Source: Mycolicibacterium bacteremicum (GTDB taxonomy: Bacteria; Actinomycetota; Actinomycetes; Mycobacteriales; Mycobacteriaceae). Taken from it: DNA of 64,000 nt. Under the pieces are notes generated by a model. It made no database searches. It was not told the DNA's origin and worked only from the letters and a program-made list of their open reading frames with translations. Below, piece by piece: positions 24,929 to 33,573 of the stretch; position 1 is the first letter of the stretch, and each line of letters opens with the position of its first letter. Both the position numbers and the translations under genes were made by a program. The stretch is from assembly GCF_002086115.1 (NCBI RefSeq), contig NZ_MVHJ01000027.1, forward strand, positions 1 to 64,000. Direction: 5' to 3'.

Positions 24929-25707
24929 CCGAGCATACGACCGACGCCGGAGGCGTCGAATACACAATCGAGGCGACCGATGTCGAGAAGGCGTTCGGCG
25001 AGAACAAAGTGCTGCGCGGGGTGTCCTTCAAGGTGGCCACCGGCACGGCGACCGCCATCATCGGACCCTCCGGCTCGGGTAAGACCACGCTGTTGCGGAC
25101 ACTGAACGCCCTCGACCGGGCCGACGCCGGGGTGATCCGTGTCGACGATGTCGAGATCGACTTCTCCACCCCCACTCCCAAACCCGAGGTGCGCCGCTTC
25201 CAGTCGCGCAGCGGCTTCGTCTTCCAGGGGCACAACCTTTTTCCGCACAAGACGGTGCTGCAGAACGTGATCGAGGGTCCGGTGATCGTGCAGAAGCGGC
25301 CGAAGGAGGAGGCCGTCGCCGAGGCGCGCACGCTGTTGGAGCAGGTCGGCCTGGCCGCCAAGGCCGACCAATACCCGTTCCAGCTCTCCGGTGGCCAGCA
25401 GCAGCGCGTCGGGATCGCCCGGGCGCTGGCGCTCAAGCCGAAGGTGGTGCTGTTCGACGAGCCGACCTCGGCGCTGGACCCGGAACTGGTCGGTGAGGTG
25501 CTCGCGGTGATCAAAGATCTGGCGGACAACGGCTGGACGCTGGTGATCGTGACCCACGAGATCCAGTTCGCCAAGCAGGTTTCCGATCAGGTGTTGTTCA
25601 CCGACCAGGGCATCATCCTGGAGCAGGGTCCGCCGGCAGCGGTGATCGGTGATCCGAAGGAGGAACGCACCCGCCAGTTCCTCAACCGGATCCTGAACCC
25701 GCTGTAG
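24925..25707 (+). CDS. Amino-acid ABC transporter ATP-binding protein (GlnQ-like)
   Basis: This 260-aa ATPase has Walker A GPSGSGKT near residue 49, Q-loop FQGHNLFPH, signature LSGGQQQRVGIARAL, Walker B VVLFDEPTSALD and switch His in VTHEIQFA. It belongs to the polar amino-acid family and powers the fused permease upstream. The ATG overlaps that gene's stop (ATGA). Its final 26 nt overlap the convergent TetR gene. Together the two genes form a complete importer with no separate binding protein gene needed. Substrate is inferred as a polar amino acid such as glutamine or glutamate. Confidence 0.93.
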   Translation: MTEHTTDAGGVEYTIEATDVEKAFGENKVLRGVSFKVATGTATAIIGPSGSGKTTLLRTLNALDRADAGVIRVDDVEIDFSTPTPKPEVRRFQSRSGFVFQGHNLFPHKTVLQNVIEGPVIVQKRPKEEAVAEARTLLEQVGLAAKADQYPFQLSGGQQQRVGIARALALKPKVVLFDEPTSALDPELVGEVLAVIKDLADNGWTLVIVTHEIQFAKQVSDQVLFTDQGIILEQGPPAAVIGDPKEERTRQFLNRILNPL

Positions 25708-26242
25708 CCCACGCCGTCAGCGAGCGCAGGTGGGCCAGTACCTCGTCGTCCGGATGCGCTACCGGATCGTCGAGATGCAGCCGGGCCAGTTCCTCGATGG
25801 CGGCCAACAGGATTCGGATGGCGGTGGCATCGGGATCGGCACCGAGGTGCCGGCCCGCGACCCGCCGGGCGTAGGCCCGGCCGATCTCCATGCGCTGCCG
25901 CACGCCGGCGGGGGCACCGTCGGGCGGCCGCAGGATGATGCGCCAACTCGCCGGTGCCGCGTGCAGATAGGCCAGGATGCCGCGCCCCAGTTCGTCGATT
26001 CCGGAAGCCGACTCGACCGAACCCATCCCGGCGAACGCGACCGCGGCCTCCCGGTCCAGCATCGCCTCGGTCAATCCGCTGAGGTCGGTGAACTGTTGAT
26101 AGACAACCGCTCTGGTGACGCCCGACTGCGCGGCGACCCGCTCGACGGTCAGCGCGGGATACCCGTCGGCGGCGACGATGTCGCGGGCGACGTCCAGCAG
26201 TTGCGCGCGGCGCTGCGCTCCGCTGAGTCTGCGGCGCGTCAT
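25682..26242 (-). CDS. TetR-family transcriptional regulator
   Basis: This 186-aa protein has an N-terminal helix-turn-helix (about residues 10-55; VERVAAQSGVTRAVVYQQF) and an all-alpha ligand domain. Its ATG overlaps the stop of the upstream FAD oxidoreductase gene by 4 nt, so it is co-transcribed with that gene. It probably controls the shared promoter. A palindrome suited to a TetR dimer lies just upstream of the pair (27598-27620). The last 26 nt overlap the convergent ABC ATPase gene. Confidence 0.9.
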   Translation of the reverse strand: MTRRRLSGAQRRAQLLDVARDIVAADGYPALTVERVAAQSGVTRAVVYQQFTDLSGLTEAMLDREAAVAFAGMGSVESASGIDELGRGILAYLHAAPASWRIILRPPDGAPAGVRQRMEIGRAYARRVAGRHLGADPDATAIRILLAAIEELARLHLDDPVAHPDDEVLAHLRSLTAWATAGSGSG

Positions 26243-27588
26243 CGCAGCAGCAGATCGACGGCCTTGGCCGCGCTCTGCACGGCACTTTCCATGGTGGCCG
26301 ACCAGTCGGTGGCGGTCCAGTCTCCGGCCAGCACCAGCGACGGCACCGAGGTGCGCTGCGGCGGCCGCAGCGCATCCAGCCCGACCACCTGGGAGAACGT
26401 CGCGCGCGGCATCTTGACGACCTGCGCTTCGATGACGTTCGCCTGCTCGGCGGCCGGGTAGTAGCGGCGCAACAGCGCGAGTTGTTCGGCGACGATCTCG
26501 TCGTTGCTCTTGTGGATCTGTTCGTAGGCGCCACTGGTGGTCAGGCAGTACAACCAGGCCTTCTCGGTGCTGCGGCCGTGCATGATCTGCCGGTCGAACA
26601 CCTCGTCGATGACGCCGGTACCGCCGATCAAGCCCTCGAATGCGGACTCGGTACCCAGCGGACGGTCCAGGTAGAGGTTGGTGCTGACGATCGGGGTGTA
26701 GCCGAGTTTGTCAGCTGCAGAATAGATCTCGGAGTGCTCGGGGAGGTCGTCGAGCAGTCCGCCGATGTGGGAGTTGGGGACGGCGCAGACGACGGCGTCG
26801 GCCTCGACCTCGGATCCGTCGGCCAGCAGGACGCCGGTCACCGCGCCGTTCTCGATGCGGATGCGGCGGGCGACCGCGCGATAGCGGACGTCGACACCGC
26901 GCTCCTCGAAGACCCGCAGCGCCCCCTGGATGTAGAGGGTGTCCAGGTCGACGGTCGGGTAGCCGATGGTGACCGGAGTGCGGTGCTTCACCGCGAGGCG
27001 GATTCCGGTGCCGAGCACGTTTGCGAAGACCTTCGCCGATTCCTGCGCGACGGGTTCGGCGGCGATGCCAAGAGCCAGCCAGTCCCACAACGCTTCTCGG
27101 GCCGGGGCCGGCATGCCGACGCGGTCGAACCACTGTTCGGTGGACAGATCGGCCAGATCGGCAGGCTGCCGGATCGCCTGCCAGCCGAGCAGCACGGTGG
27201 CCCGCGCCGCGCGCAGTCGGTCGGCCCAGCTCGCGTCCGGGTGCACACCGAAAAGTGTGCGGACCGCGCCGAGTCCGGTGGTGTGCATGGTGACCTTGCG
27301 ACCGTCGGGCCAGCGCAGCGTCGAGGATTTCGGGAACGCGATGTGCTCCCGGGTGCCGACGCTGCTCAGATAGCGGTAGAGGTGTTGGTAGCCGCTGGCG
27401 ATGACGTGCTGGCCGTTGTCGGGCAGATCGTCGACCGCCTCGGCGCGCATGGCGTGGGCGCGACCGCCGAGGCTGCCGCGCCGCTCCAACAGGGTGACGT
27501 TCCTACCGGCTTCGGCGAGCCACACCGCCGCGGCCAGTCCCGCCAGTCCGCCACCGATGACCACGAAGCGCCGGGTGTCCTCCGCCAT
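26239..27588 (-). CDS. FAD-dependent amine oxidase / HpnE-like desaturase family protein
   Basis: This 449-aa flavoprotein has an N-terminal dinucleotide-binding motif (VVIGGGLAGLAAAVWLAE), RGSLGGRAHA and the C-terminal FAD motif LVLAGDWTATDWSATMESAV. The overall pattern fits the hydroxysqualene dehydroxylase/phytoene-desaturase-like family (HpnE). No squalene-synthase-like hpnC or hpnD genes flank it, so a role in hopanoid or carotenoid synthesis is not supported by context. It forms a two-gene operon with the TetR regulator. Substrate is unknown. Confidence 0.82.
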   Translation of the reverse strand: MAEDTRRFVVIGGGLAGLAAAVWLAEAGRNVTLLERRGSLGGRAHAMRAEAVDDLPDNGQHVIASGYQHLYRYLSSVGTREHIAFPKSSTLRWPDGRKVTMHTTGLGAVRTLFGVHPDASWADRLRAARATVLLGWQAIRQPADLADLSTEQWFDRVGMPAPAREALWDWLALGIAAEPVAQESAKVFANVLGTGIRLAVKHRTPVTIGYPTVDLDTLYIQGALRVFEERGVDVRYRAVARRIRIENGAVTGVLLADGSEVEADAVVCAVPNSHIGGLLDDLPEHSEIYSAADKLGYTPIVSTNLYLDRPLGTESAFEGLIGGTGVIDEVFDRQIMHGRSTEKAWLYCLTTSGAYEQIHKSNDEIVAEQLALLRRYYPAAEQANVIEAQVVKMPRATFSQVVGLDALRPPQRTSVPSLVLAGDWTATDWSATMESAVQSAAKAVDLLLR

Positions 27589-27597
27589 GCCAGGACG

Positions 27598-27620
27598 CTA
27601 ACTTACATATTGTTAGTTAG
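27598..27620. promoter_or_regulatory. Candidate TetR operator upstream of the FAD oxidoreductase operon
   Basis: CTAACT and AGTTAG form 6-bp arms 11 nt apart, and an inner pairing CTAAC/GTTAG also exists. The AT-rich palindrome lies about 10 nt before the ATG at 27588, where promoter and operator should overlap. Binding by the operon's own TetR protein is inferred. Confidence 0.5.
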
Positions 27621-27631
27621 GCAAGCGGGCC

Positions 27632-28960
27632 TCAGACGAATCTGATCACCGGTGAGCGTCCGCCCGCCGCGCGTTCGGCGGCCCGCAGCAGGTCCTCACG
27701 GAAGTCCGGGTGCGCGATCGCCGCCAGCGCCTCACCACGCTCCCGCACCGTCAGGCCCTCCAACTCCGCGGTGCCGTATTCGGTGACGATGACGTCGACA
27801 TGGTGGCGGGGCGTGGTGATGACCGCGCCCGCGCCGAACCACGGCACGATCCGCGACTGCAGTCGGCCGTCCTTCTCATAGGTGGAGGGCAGGCAGATCA
27901 GCGAGCGGTCCGAGAGTTCCAGGCCGGCACCGGCGACGAAGTCCTCGGCACCGCCGATCCCGCTGAACTGGCTGCCGTTGATGGTGTCGGCGACCACCTG
28001 GCCCTGGATGTCGATGGCCAGCGCACCGTTGATGGTGACCATCCGGTTGTTCTGCGCGATCACCTCCGGTGAGTTCACGATCTCGACCGGCAGGAACGCG
28101 ATATCGCGGTTGTCGTCGAGCCAGGCGTAGAGTTCCGGCGACCCGAAGGCGAACGTCGTCACGCTCACCCCGTCGTACTGCCCCTTGCGGGTGTTGGCGA
28201 TCTTGCCGGCCCGGTGCAGCTTCATGCAGCCGTCGGTGAACATCTCACTGTGCAGCCCATATTGGTCCCCATCGCCCTCGGCGAGCAGGGTTGCGATCTG
28301 GTTGGGGATGGTGCCGATACCGGTCTGCAGCGTCACCCCGGACGGCATATAGGCGACGGCGTTCTCGGCGATCGCCCGGTCCACGTCGGTGGGTTCGGCG
28401 TCACCGCCGGGCAGGGCGAGGGGTTCAGCGTCGGAGCTGATCAGGATGTCGATCTCATCGACGTGCAGTGCGTGCCGACTCTCGCCCAGGCCGTAGGTCC
28501 GCGGGAACTGCGACGAGGCCTCGACGATCAGCAGCCGGTCGGGATCGGCTCCGGCGCGGCGTAATTCGTCCACGGTGCCACCGGCATGCAACGACAACGA
28601 GCACCAACCGTCGGAGTCCGGCGGTGCGCAGACGGTCGTCATCACCCGCGGCGACTGGCGTTGCAACAGCGGGCCGAAGCGCCGGAAGTCGGCCGGCGCG
28701 AACTCCACCCCGGCGCCACTGTCCCGCAGCGCACGTTCCAGTGGGCCGAAGAACCCGGACAGGTAGTGCACCCCCTCGCGGGAGAACAGCTCGGTCAGCA
28801 CCGCGAGCAGCGCGCCGTACACCCGCAGGTCGGTCCAATCGTCGCGCTCGCCCAGCGCCTGCAGGAAGGTCGGCGGTTGACCGGGTCCGAGCGGGATGCC
28901 CAGGGTGTCGGTGGACTTCAGCCGCGCGGCGGCCTGCTCGGCGGTGAGCTCTTCTGGCAT
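27632..28960 (-). CDS. Acetyl-CoA hydrolase/transferase family protein
   Basis: This 442-aa two-domain family I CoA transferase resembles acetate, 4-hydroxybutyrate or propionate CoA-transferases. Visible signatures are PSGVTLQTGIGTIPNQIATLL, the EIVNSPEVIAQNNRMVTINGALAID region and the C-terminal glycine-rich GSQFSGIGGAEDFVAGA. It moves CoA between short acids, or hydrolyses acetyl-CoA. I use the ATG at 28960 (MPEELTAEQAA). The open frame upstream runs into the inverted-repeat element and is not coding. The gene stands alone between the FAD oxidoreductase and that element. Confidence 0.87.
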   Translation of the reverse strand: MPEELTAEQAAARLKSTDTLGIPLGPGQPPTFLQALGERDDWTDLRVYGALLAVLTELFSREGVHYLSGFFGPLERALRDSGAGVEFAPADFRRFGPLLQRQSPRVMTTVCAPPDSDGWCSLSLHAGGTVDELRRAGADPDRLLIVEASSQFPRTYGLGESRHALHVDEIDILISSDAEPLALPGGDAEPTDVDRAIAENAVAYMPSGVTLQTGIGTIPNQIATLLAEGDGDQYGLHSEMFTDGCMKLHRAGKIANTRKGQYDGVSVTTFAFGSPELYAWLDDNRDIAFLPVEIVNSPEVIAQNNRMVTINGALAIDIQGQVVADTINGSQFSGIGGAEDFVAGAGLELSDRSLICLPSTYEKDGRLQSRIVPWFGAGAVITTPRHHVDVIVTEYGTAELEGLTVRERGEALAAIAHPDFREDLLRAAERAAGGRSPVIRFV

Positions 28961-28980
28961 GCCCCCGACGCTACGTTCCC

Positions 28981-29142
28981 TTCCCGGCGAGCGTGCGTGT
29001 CTGCACCCGACACGCCGCATCGGGAGAGGAGTTCACGCACGCTCGCGCCCCGCAGAGACCGCGGGCACCGGCCTCGCGAGCGTGCGCATACTCGGTGATC
29101 TGCGCGGCGTGTCGGGGTGCAGACACGCACGCTCGCCGGGAA
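28981..29142. repeat. Nested inverted-repeat element (REP/MITE-like)
   Basis: Two arms of about 38 nt (28981-29018 and 29104-29142) are near-perfect reverse complements, differing by one extra G. Each arm can fold by itself through CGTGTC/GACACG. Between them sits an inner inverted pair (ACGCACGCTCGCG and CGCGAGCGTGCG). The core GCGAGCGTGCG therefore occurs four times in alternating orientation. It fills the whole gap between the CoA transferase start and the end of the next gene. It may act as a terminator, a protein-binding site or a mobile palindromic element. Confidence 0.8.
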
Positions 29143-29155
29143 CAGGGGGACGGGC

Positions 29156-30361
29156 TCAGAGCTCCTTGACACCCCAGGGCGAGCCGTAGGCGGTCAGCAG
29201 TTCCAGGAACGGCACCGCGTCGAACGCCTCTGGACCCAGCACGCCGGTTCCGCTCCACGTCCCGTTGGCCAAAAGCTCCAGCGCGACAACGGGATTGACC
29301 GCCGTCTGCCAGACCACACACTGGTGGCCGTACTCGGACATCGACCATTCGTTGTCGACCACGTGGTACAGGTAGGTCGACCGCGGCGCACCGTCCTTGC
29401 CGGTGCCGGTCACCCACAGCCCGGCGCAGGTCTTGCCCTTCATCTTCGGACCCAGATCGGCGGGGTTGGGCAGGCAGGCGGCGACGACATCGCGCGGGGA
29501 CACCTCGACCCCACCGACCCTCACCTTCTCGGTGCGGTCCAGCCCGAGCTTGTGCAGGGTCTTGAGGACGTCGATGAACTCCTCGCCGAGACCGTATTTG
29601 AAGGTGGCCCGCTTGCAGTCCACCCAGCGCGGCATCAGCAGCACCTCTTCGTGCTCGACGTTGACGCACTCGACCGGTCCGATACCGTCCGGGAAGTCGA
29701 AAACCTCGGGCTCACTGAACGGTTCGGTGACGAACCAACCCTTGTCGGCCTCCCAGATGACCGGCGGGTTCAGGCATTCCTCGATCGTGGTCCAGATCGA
29801 GAACGACGGCGCGAAGTCATACCCGTCCACCGTCAGGTTGGAACCGTCGCGGGTGCCCAGCTCGTCGATCTCGGAGAACAGGTGATCGGCGGCATAGCGG
29901 GCGAACACGTCGGACAGACCGGGCTCCACCCCGATGCCGACCAGAGCCAGCCGGCCGGCGTCACGCCACTGCTGCTCGGCCTCGAACTGCTCGTCGCCCA
30001 GCTTCACCCCGGTCAGCTCGTAGGGCTTGTCGGGATGCCGCACGGACAGGCTCATCGCCATGTCGAGGTAGTCGGCACCGCCGGTGTGCGCACCATCGAA
30101 GATCGGCATCACGAACCGCGGGTCGACGGCGTTCATCACGTGGGTGATGCCGTGTGCCCGGACCAGTTCGGCGACCGCGTCGGCGGAGGTGGCGTCCACC
30201 CTGGCCGCGCTGAACCGGGTGTCCCCGACCCCGGCGACCGCTCGCTCGGCACGGGCCAGGTCGTAATCGGCGACGACGATCTGCTCGAAGAAATCACGGC
30301 GTGCCGCGATGGCACAGAAGGCCGAGCCGACGCCGCCGGCACCCACCAGGAGAATTCGCAT
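29156..30361 (-). CDS. Saccharopine dehydrogenase family protein
   Basis: This 401-aa NAD(P)-binding oxidoreductase has a Rossmann motif MRILLVGAGGVGSAF at the start and GVEPGLSDVFARYAADHLF in the middle. A C-terminal saccharopine-dehydrogenase-like catalytic domain follows. Related proteins include lysine dehydrogenases and carboxynorspermidine-type dehydrogenases; the exact substrate is unknown. The ATG at 30361 puts the Rossmann strand at the true N-terminus, better than the GTG three codons upstream. It stands between the inverted-repeat element and the P450 gene on the same strand. Confidence 0.86.
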   Translation of the reverse strand: MRILLVGAGGVGSAFCAIAARRDFFEQIVVADYDLARAERAVAGVGDTRFSAARVDATSADAVAELVRAHGITHVMNAVDPRFVMPIFDGAHTGGADYLDMAMSLSVRHPDKPYELTGVKLGDEQFEAEQQWRDAGRLALVGIGVEPGLSDVFARYAADHLFSEIDELGTRDGSNLTVDGYDFAPSFSIWTTIEECLNPPVIWEADKGWFVTEPFSEPEVFDFPDGIGPVECVNVEHEEVLLMPRWVDCKRATFKYGLGEEFIDVLKTLHKLGLDRTEKVRVGGVEVSPRDVVAACLPNPADLGPKMKGKTCAGLWVTGTGKDGAPRSTYLYHVVDNEWSMSEYGHQCVVWQTAVNPVVALELLANGTWSGTGVLGPEAFDAVPFLELLTAYGSPWGVKEL

Positions 30362-30440
30362 GACGCACACCCTACGGGCCTGTGACTGTCGAAATGGTGG
30401 ATTCTTCGCACAGTTTTACACCGATTTGATCGTTCAAAGG

Positions 30441-31691
30441 CTAGACGGCAACTGAAAGCGTAGCGAGCCCACGAAGCGTGACGTTCGGTTTGTACACCGG
30501 TTCGGCCGCCAGCTTGGCGTTCGGGAAGCGCGCGGTCAGCTTGGTCAGCGCCACCCGGGCCTCCAACCGGGCCAGCGGTGCGCCGAGGCAGAAGTGGGGT
30601 CCCAGCCCGAAGGACAGGTGCCGTGTCGGCCCGCGGTCGGGCCGGAACTCGTCGGGCGCCTCGTACATCACCGGGTCGCGCTGGGCCGCGGCCAGCAGCA
30701 ACAACATGGTGTCGCCCTTGGGAACGGTCAGATCACCCACCCGCATATCCGCCCCGGCTATCCGCATCACCAGTTGCACCGGCGGGTCGAAGCGCAGCGT
30801 TTCTTCCACGACTGCGGGCGCCAGGTCCGGATCGGCGGCCAGCGCCGACCAGTGTTCGGGGTGCAGCAACATCTCCTGTGCGGCATTGGCGATCAGGTTG
30901 ACCGTCGTCTCGTGCCCGGCGATGAGCAGCAGGTTGCAGGTCGCGACGATCTCCTCGGCGGTCAGTTGATCGCCGTCCTCCTCGGCCGCGATCAGCGCCG
31001 AGATCAGATCCTCGCGCGGTTCGGCCCGGCGGGCCTCGACCAGCTCACGCAGGTACCCGCGCAACCAGTCACCGGCGTCGATGCGCTCCTGCGCCTGCGG
31101 GTCGGGCGCGCCGGTGATCGACATGATGGGATCCAGCGACTGCGCGACAAGCCCTGCGGCCCAACTGAATGTCGACTCATCCTCGACCGGCACCCCGAGC
31201 ATCCGGCAGATCACGGCGACGGGCAGCGGATAGGCCAGATCGGCGATCAGGTCGGCCGAACCGGCCTCGGCGATGCCGTCGAGCAGCCGGTCCACCGTCG
31301 ACTCGATCTCCGGTTCCAGGGACCGGACCACCCGCGGCGCGAACGCCTGCTGGGCGAGCCGGCGCAGGCGGGTGTGGTCGGGCGGGTCCAGGAACAGGAA
31401 TCCCGGTGTGTTTCCTCGCGGAGGCATCGTTCCGGCTTCCAGAAGCCGTTGCACCACCGATGATTTCGTGCTGTCACTGCAGGAGTCCGGATGTCGCAGC
31501 ACCTCGTCGCAGTCGGCGAAGGAGGACAGCACGACCATGTTGGACCCCGGCATCACCAACGGACCGTGTTCCCGGATCCGGGCGAACAGCGGATAAGGGT
31601 CGGCGCGGATGGCCGGGTCGAGCATTCCGAACAACAGCGTCTGCGGATCAGAGTGGTCTCCCGACGCGTCGGCGGCCCCGTCTGTCGTCAT
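30441..31691 (-). CDS. Cytochrome P450
   Basis: This 416-aa soluble bacterial P450 has the I-helix oxygen-binding motif AGHETT (258-263), the ExxR motif EETLR (Glu297/Arg300) and the heme loop FGLGPHFCLGAPLAR with ligand Cys368. It needs ferredoxin and reductase, which are not encoded nearby. The ATG at 31691 (MTTDGAADAS) is 20 nt from the end of tgt. The long in-frame extension into tgt is not coding. Substrate cannot be predicted; related mycobacterial P450s act on fatty acids, sterols or terpenes. Confidence 0.93.
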   Translation of the reverse strand: MTTDGAADASGDHSDPQTLLFGMLDPAIRADPYPLFARIREHGPLVMPGSNMVVLSSFADCDEVLRHPDSCSDSTKSSVVQRLLEAGTMPPRGNTPGFLFLDPPDHTRLRRLAQQAFAPRVVRSLEPEIESTVDRLLDGIAEAGSADLIADLAYPLPVAVICRMLGVPVEDESTFSWAAGLVAQSLDPIMSITGAPDPQAQERIDAGDWLRGYLRELVEARRAEPREDLISALIAAEEDGDQLTAEEIVATCNLLLIAGHETTVNLIANAAQEMLLHPEHWSALAADPDLAPAVVEETLRFDPPVQLVMRIAGADMRVGDLTVPKGDTMLLLLAAAQRDPVMYEAPDEFRPDRGPTRHLSFGLGPHFCLGAPLARLEARVALTKLTARFPNAKLAAEPVYKPNVTLRGLATLSVAV

Positions 31692-31710
31692 GGCCTCATT
31701 GTGCACACGT

Positions 31711-32949
31711 CTAGGAAGAGCGCAGGTCGCCACCGTAGTAGCGGCCCAGCACATGCTCGCGCAGCTCGTCGAACTCGCCGGCCAGGATCGACGCCCGGAT
31801 CCGGTCGACCAGCGCGATGGTGAAACGCTCGTTGTGGATCGTGCACAGCGTCGAGGCCAGCATCTCCTTGGCCTTGAACAGGTGGTGGATATAGGCCCGG
31901 GTGTAATGCGCGCAGGTGTAACAGTCGCACTCGGCGTCGATCGGGGTGAAGTCCCGCTTGTAACGGGCGCCGGTGATGTTGTACCGACCGTTCACCGAGT
32001 ACACCGCCGCATTGCGGGCGACCCGCGAGGGTGACACACAATCGAAGGTGTCCGCGCCGGCCGCGACCGCGGCGAACAGATCGTCGGGTTCGCTGATGCC
32101 GAGCAGATGCCGTGGCTTGTCCGCAGGCAGCTCACTGGTCACCCACTCGACGATGGTGGCTAGATTCTGCTTCTCCAGCGCGCCGCCGATGCCGTAGCCG
32201 TCGAAACCGCGACCGTCGGCATCGCGGATGTCGACCAGCCCGCGGGTGGCCTGCCGGCGCAGGTCCTCGTACTGTGCGCCCTGCACCACCCCGAACAGCG
32301 CCTGGTACGGCTTGTCGTGGCGCACCTCGGTGAGGCGGCGATGCTCGGCCAGACAGCGCACCGCCCACTCGTGGGTGCGCTGCACCGACTGTTCCTGATA
32401 GCTGCGGGTGTTGACCAGGGTGGTCAGCTCGTCGAAGGCGAAGATGATGTCCGCGCCCAGCTGATGCTGGATACCGATCGAGACCTCAGGGGTGAACCGG
32501 TGCGTCGACCCGTCCAGGTGCGAGCGGAAGGTGACCCCGTCGTCATCGACGTGGGCCAGCCGTTCCTTGCCCTCGGCGATGATGTCGTCGGCCTGGACCC
32601 GGGTGGCGTCCATGGACAGCACCTTCTTGAACCCCACGCCCAGCGACAGCACCTGGAACCCACCGCTGTCGGTGAAGGTCGGGCCAGGCCAGTTCATGAA
32701 GGCACCCAGACCACCGGCCTCATCCACGACATCCGGGCCGGGCTGCAGGTACAGATGGTAGGCGTTGGCCAGAACGGCTTGCGCACCAATCTCTTTCATG
32801 GTTTCGGGCAGCACCGCCTTGACGGTGGCCTGGGTGCCGACCGCGATGAAGGCGGGGGTCTGGATATCGCCGTGCGGGGTGTGGATGGTGCCGACACGTC
32901 CGGGTCGTCCCGGCAACTCGGCCTGCACGTCGAAGAACTGCTCACTCAC
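31711..32949 (-). CDS. tgt: Queuine tRNA-ribosyltransferase
   Basis: This 412-aa tRNA-guanine transglycosylase exchanges guanine 34 in GUN-anticodon tRNAs (Asp, Asn, His, Tyr) for preQ1 or queuine. Motifs are PTFTDSGGFQVLSLG with a catalytic Asp, IIFAFDELTTLVNTRSY, the GYGIGG loop and the C-terminal zinc site CDCYTCAHYTRAYIHHL plus a later His. I chose the GTG at 32949 (VSEQFFDVQ), which matches the family start; a TTG at 32967 is in frame upstream. M. tuberculosis is generally considered to lack queuosine modification, so this gene distinguishes the host. No queC/D/E/F/G genes are in the window, so free queuine or preQ1 may be salvaged. Confidence 0.92.
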   Translation of the reverse strand: MSEQFFDVQAELPGRPGRVGTIHTPHGDIQTPAFIAVGTQATVKAVLPETMKEIGAQAVLANAYHLYLQPGPDVVDEAGGLGAFMNWPGPTFTDSGGFQVLSLGVGFKKVLSMDATRVQADDIIAEGKERLAHVDDDGVTFRSHLDGSTHRFTPEVSIGIQHQLGADIIFAFDELTTLVNTRSYQEQSVQRTHEWAVRCLAEHRRLTEVRHDKPYQALFGVVQGAQYEDLRRQATRGLVDIRDADGRGFDGYGIGGALEKQNLATIVEWVTSELPADKPRHLLGISEPDDLFAAVAAGADTFDCVSPSRVARNAAVYSVNGRYNITGARYKRDFTPIDAECDCYTCAHYTRAYIHHLFKAKEMLASTLCTIHNERFTIALVDRIRASILAGEFDELREHVLGRYYGGDLRSS

Positions 32950-33008
32950 GGGAGAACATTCAACCAAGCCGGTGTGCCCGCCCCCGCGCCGCCGCTAGAT
33001 TCACTGCC

Positions 33009-33455
33009 ATGAGGAAAAACTGGCCGGCCCTGGCCTTGGCATTCGGCGTGGTGGCCGCGTGCGCCGCGTGCTCGTCCGAACACGCCGCCGCGCCCGTTCC
33101 CGAGGGCGGGCTACCGGCCGGCACCGCGCACATCACGATTGACGGCCGTGACGCGGGTACCACCGAGCAGGTGCAGTGCGTGTCGCGCGGGTTCTCCACC
33201 GAGATCACCACCGGTGACGCGAAGTCCGGCGTGGCTGCGCTGGTGTCCGGCGGCGACGAACTGTCCGCCCAGTCGGTGGCCATCCGCGACCTGGCCGGGT
33301 TCACCGGCAACTACAACGCCGGACTCGGCGAGCCGGACGCCGACGTCAGCATGATCGGCCCCACGTTCGTCATCACCGGTACCGCGACCGGGTTCCGCAC
33401 CGACGCGGCCAGCTTCACCGCCGACGGGAAGTTCACCGTCCGGGTCGCCTGCTGA
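33009..33455 (+). CDS. LpqH-family lipoprotein
   Basis: This 148-aa secreted lipoprotein has a lipobox near ACAAC (Cys21). A small beta-rich domain is related to the 19-kDa antigen family: HITIDGRDAG, VQCVSRGFSTEI and FVITGTATGF parallel the VTIDGQDQ, VVCAAMGG and YTINGTATGV of the lpqH gene just downstream. The two genes thus look like diverged tandem paralogs. Two cysteines in the mature part (57 and 148) probably form a disulfide. Role at the cell surface is unknown. Confidence 0.85.
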   Translation: MRKNWPALALAFGVVAACAACSSEHAAAPVPEGGLPAGTAHITIDGRDAGTTEQVQCVSRGFSTEITTGDAKSGVAALVSGGDELSAQSVAIRDLAGFTGNYNAGLGEPDADVSMIGPTFVITGTATGFRTDAASFTADGKFTVRVAC

Positions 33456-33573
33456 CCTGGCGCAACCTGCCAAGATTTTTACTCAATCTGTTTCCTATGT
33501 CCGTTTCGCGCACCATACTGCTCCTGGATCATCGGGCGATCTTGATCGGTCGCACAAACGAAGGAGAACTGTG

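Noticed and set aside
28981..29142. Insertion sequence
   Set aside because: No transposase frame lies between the arms; only a palindromic element can be supported.
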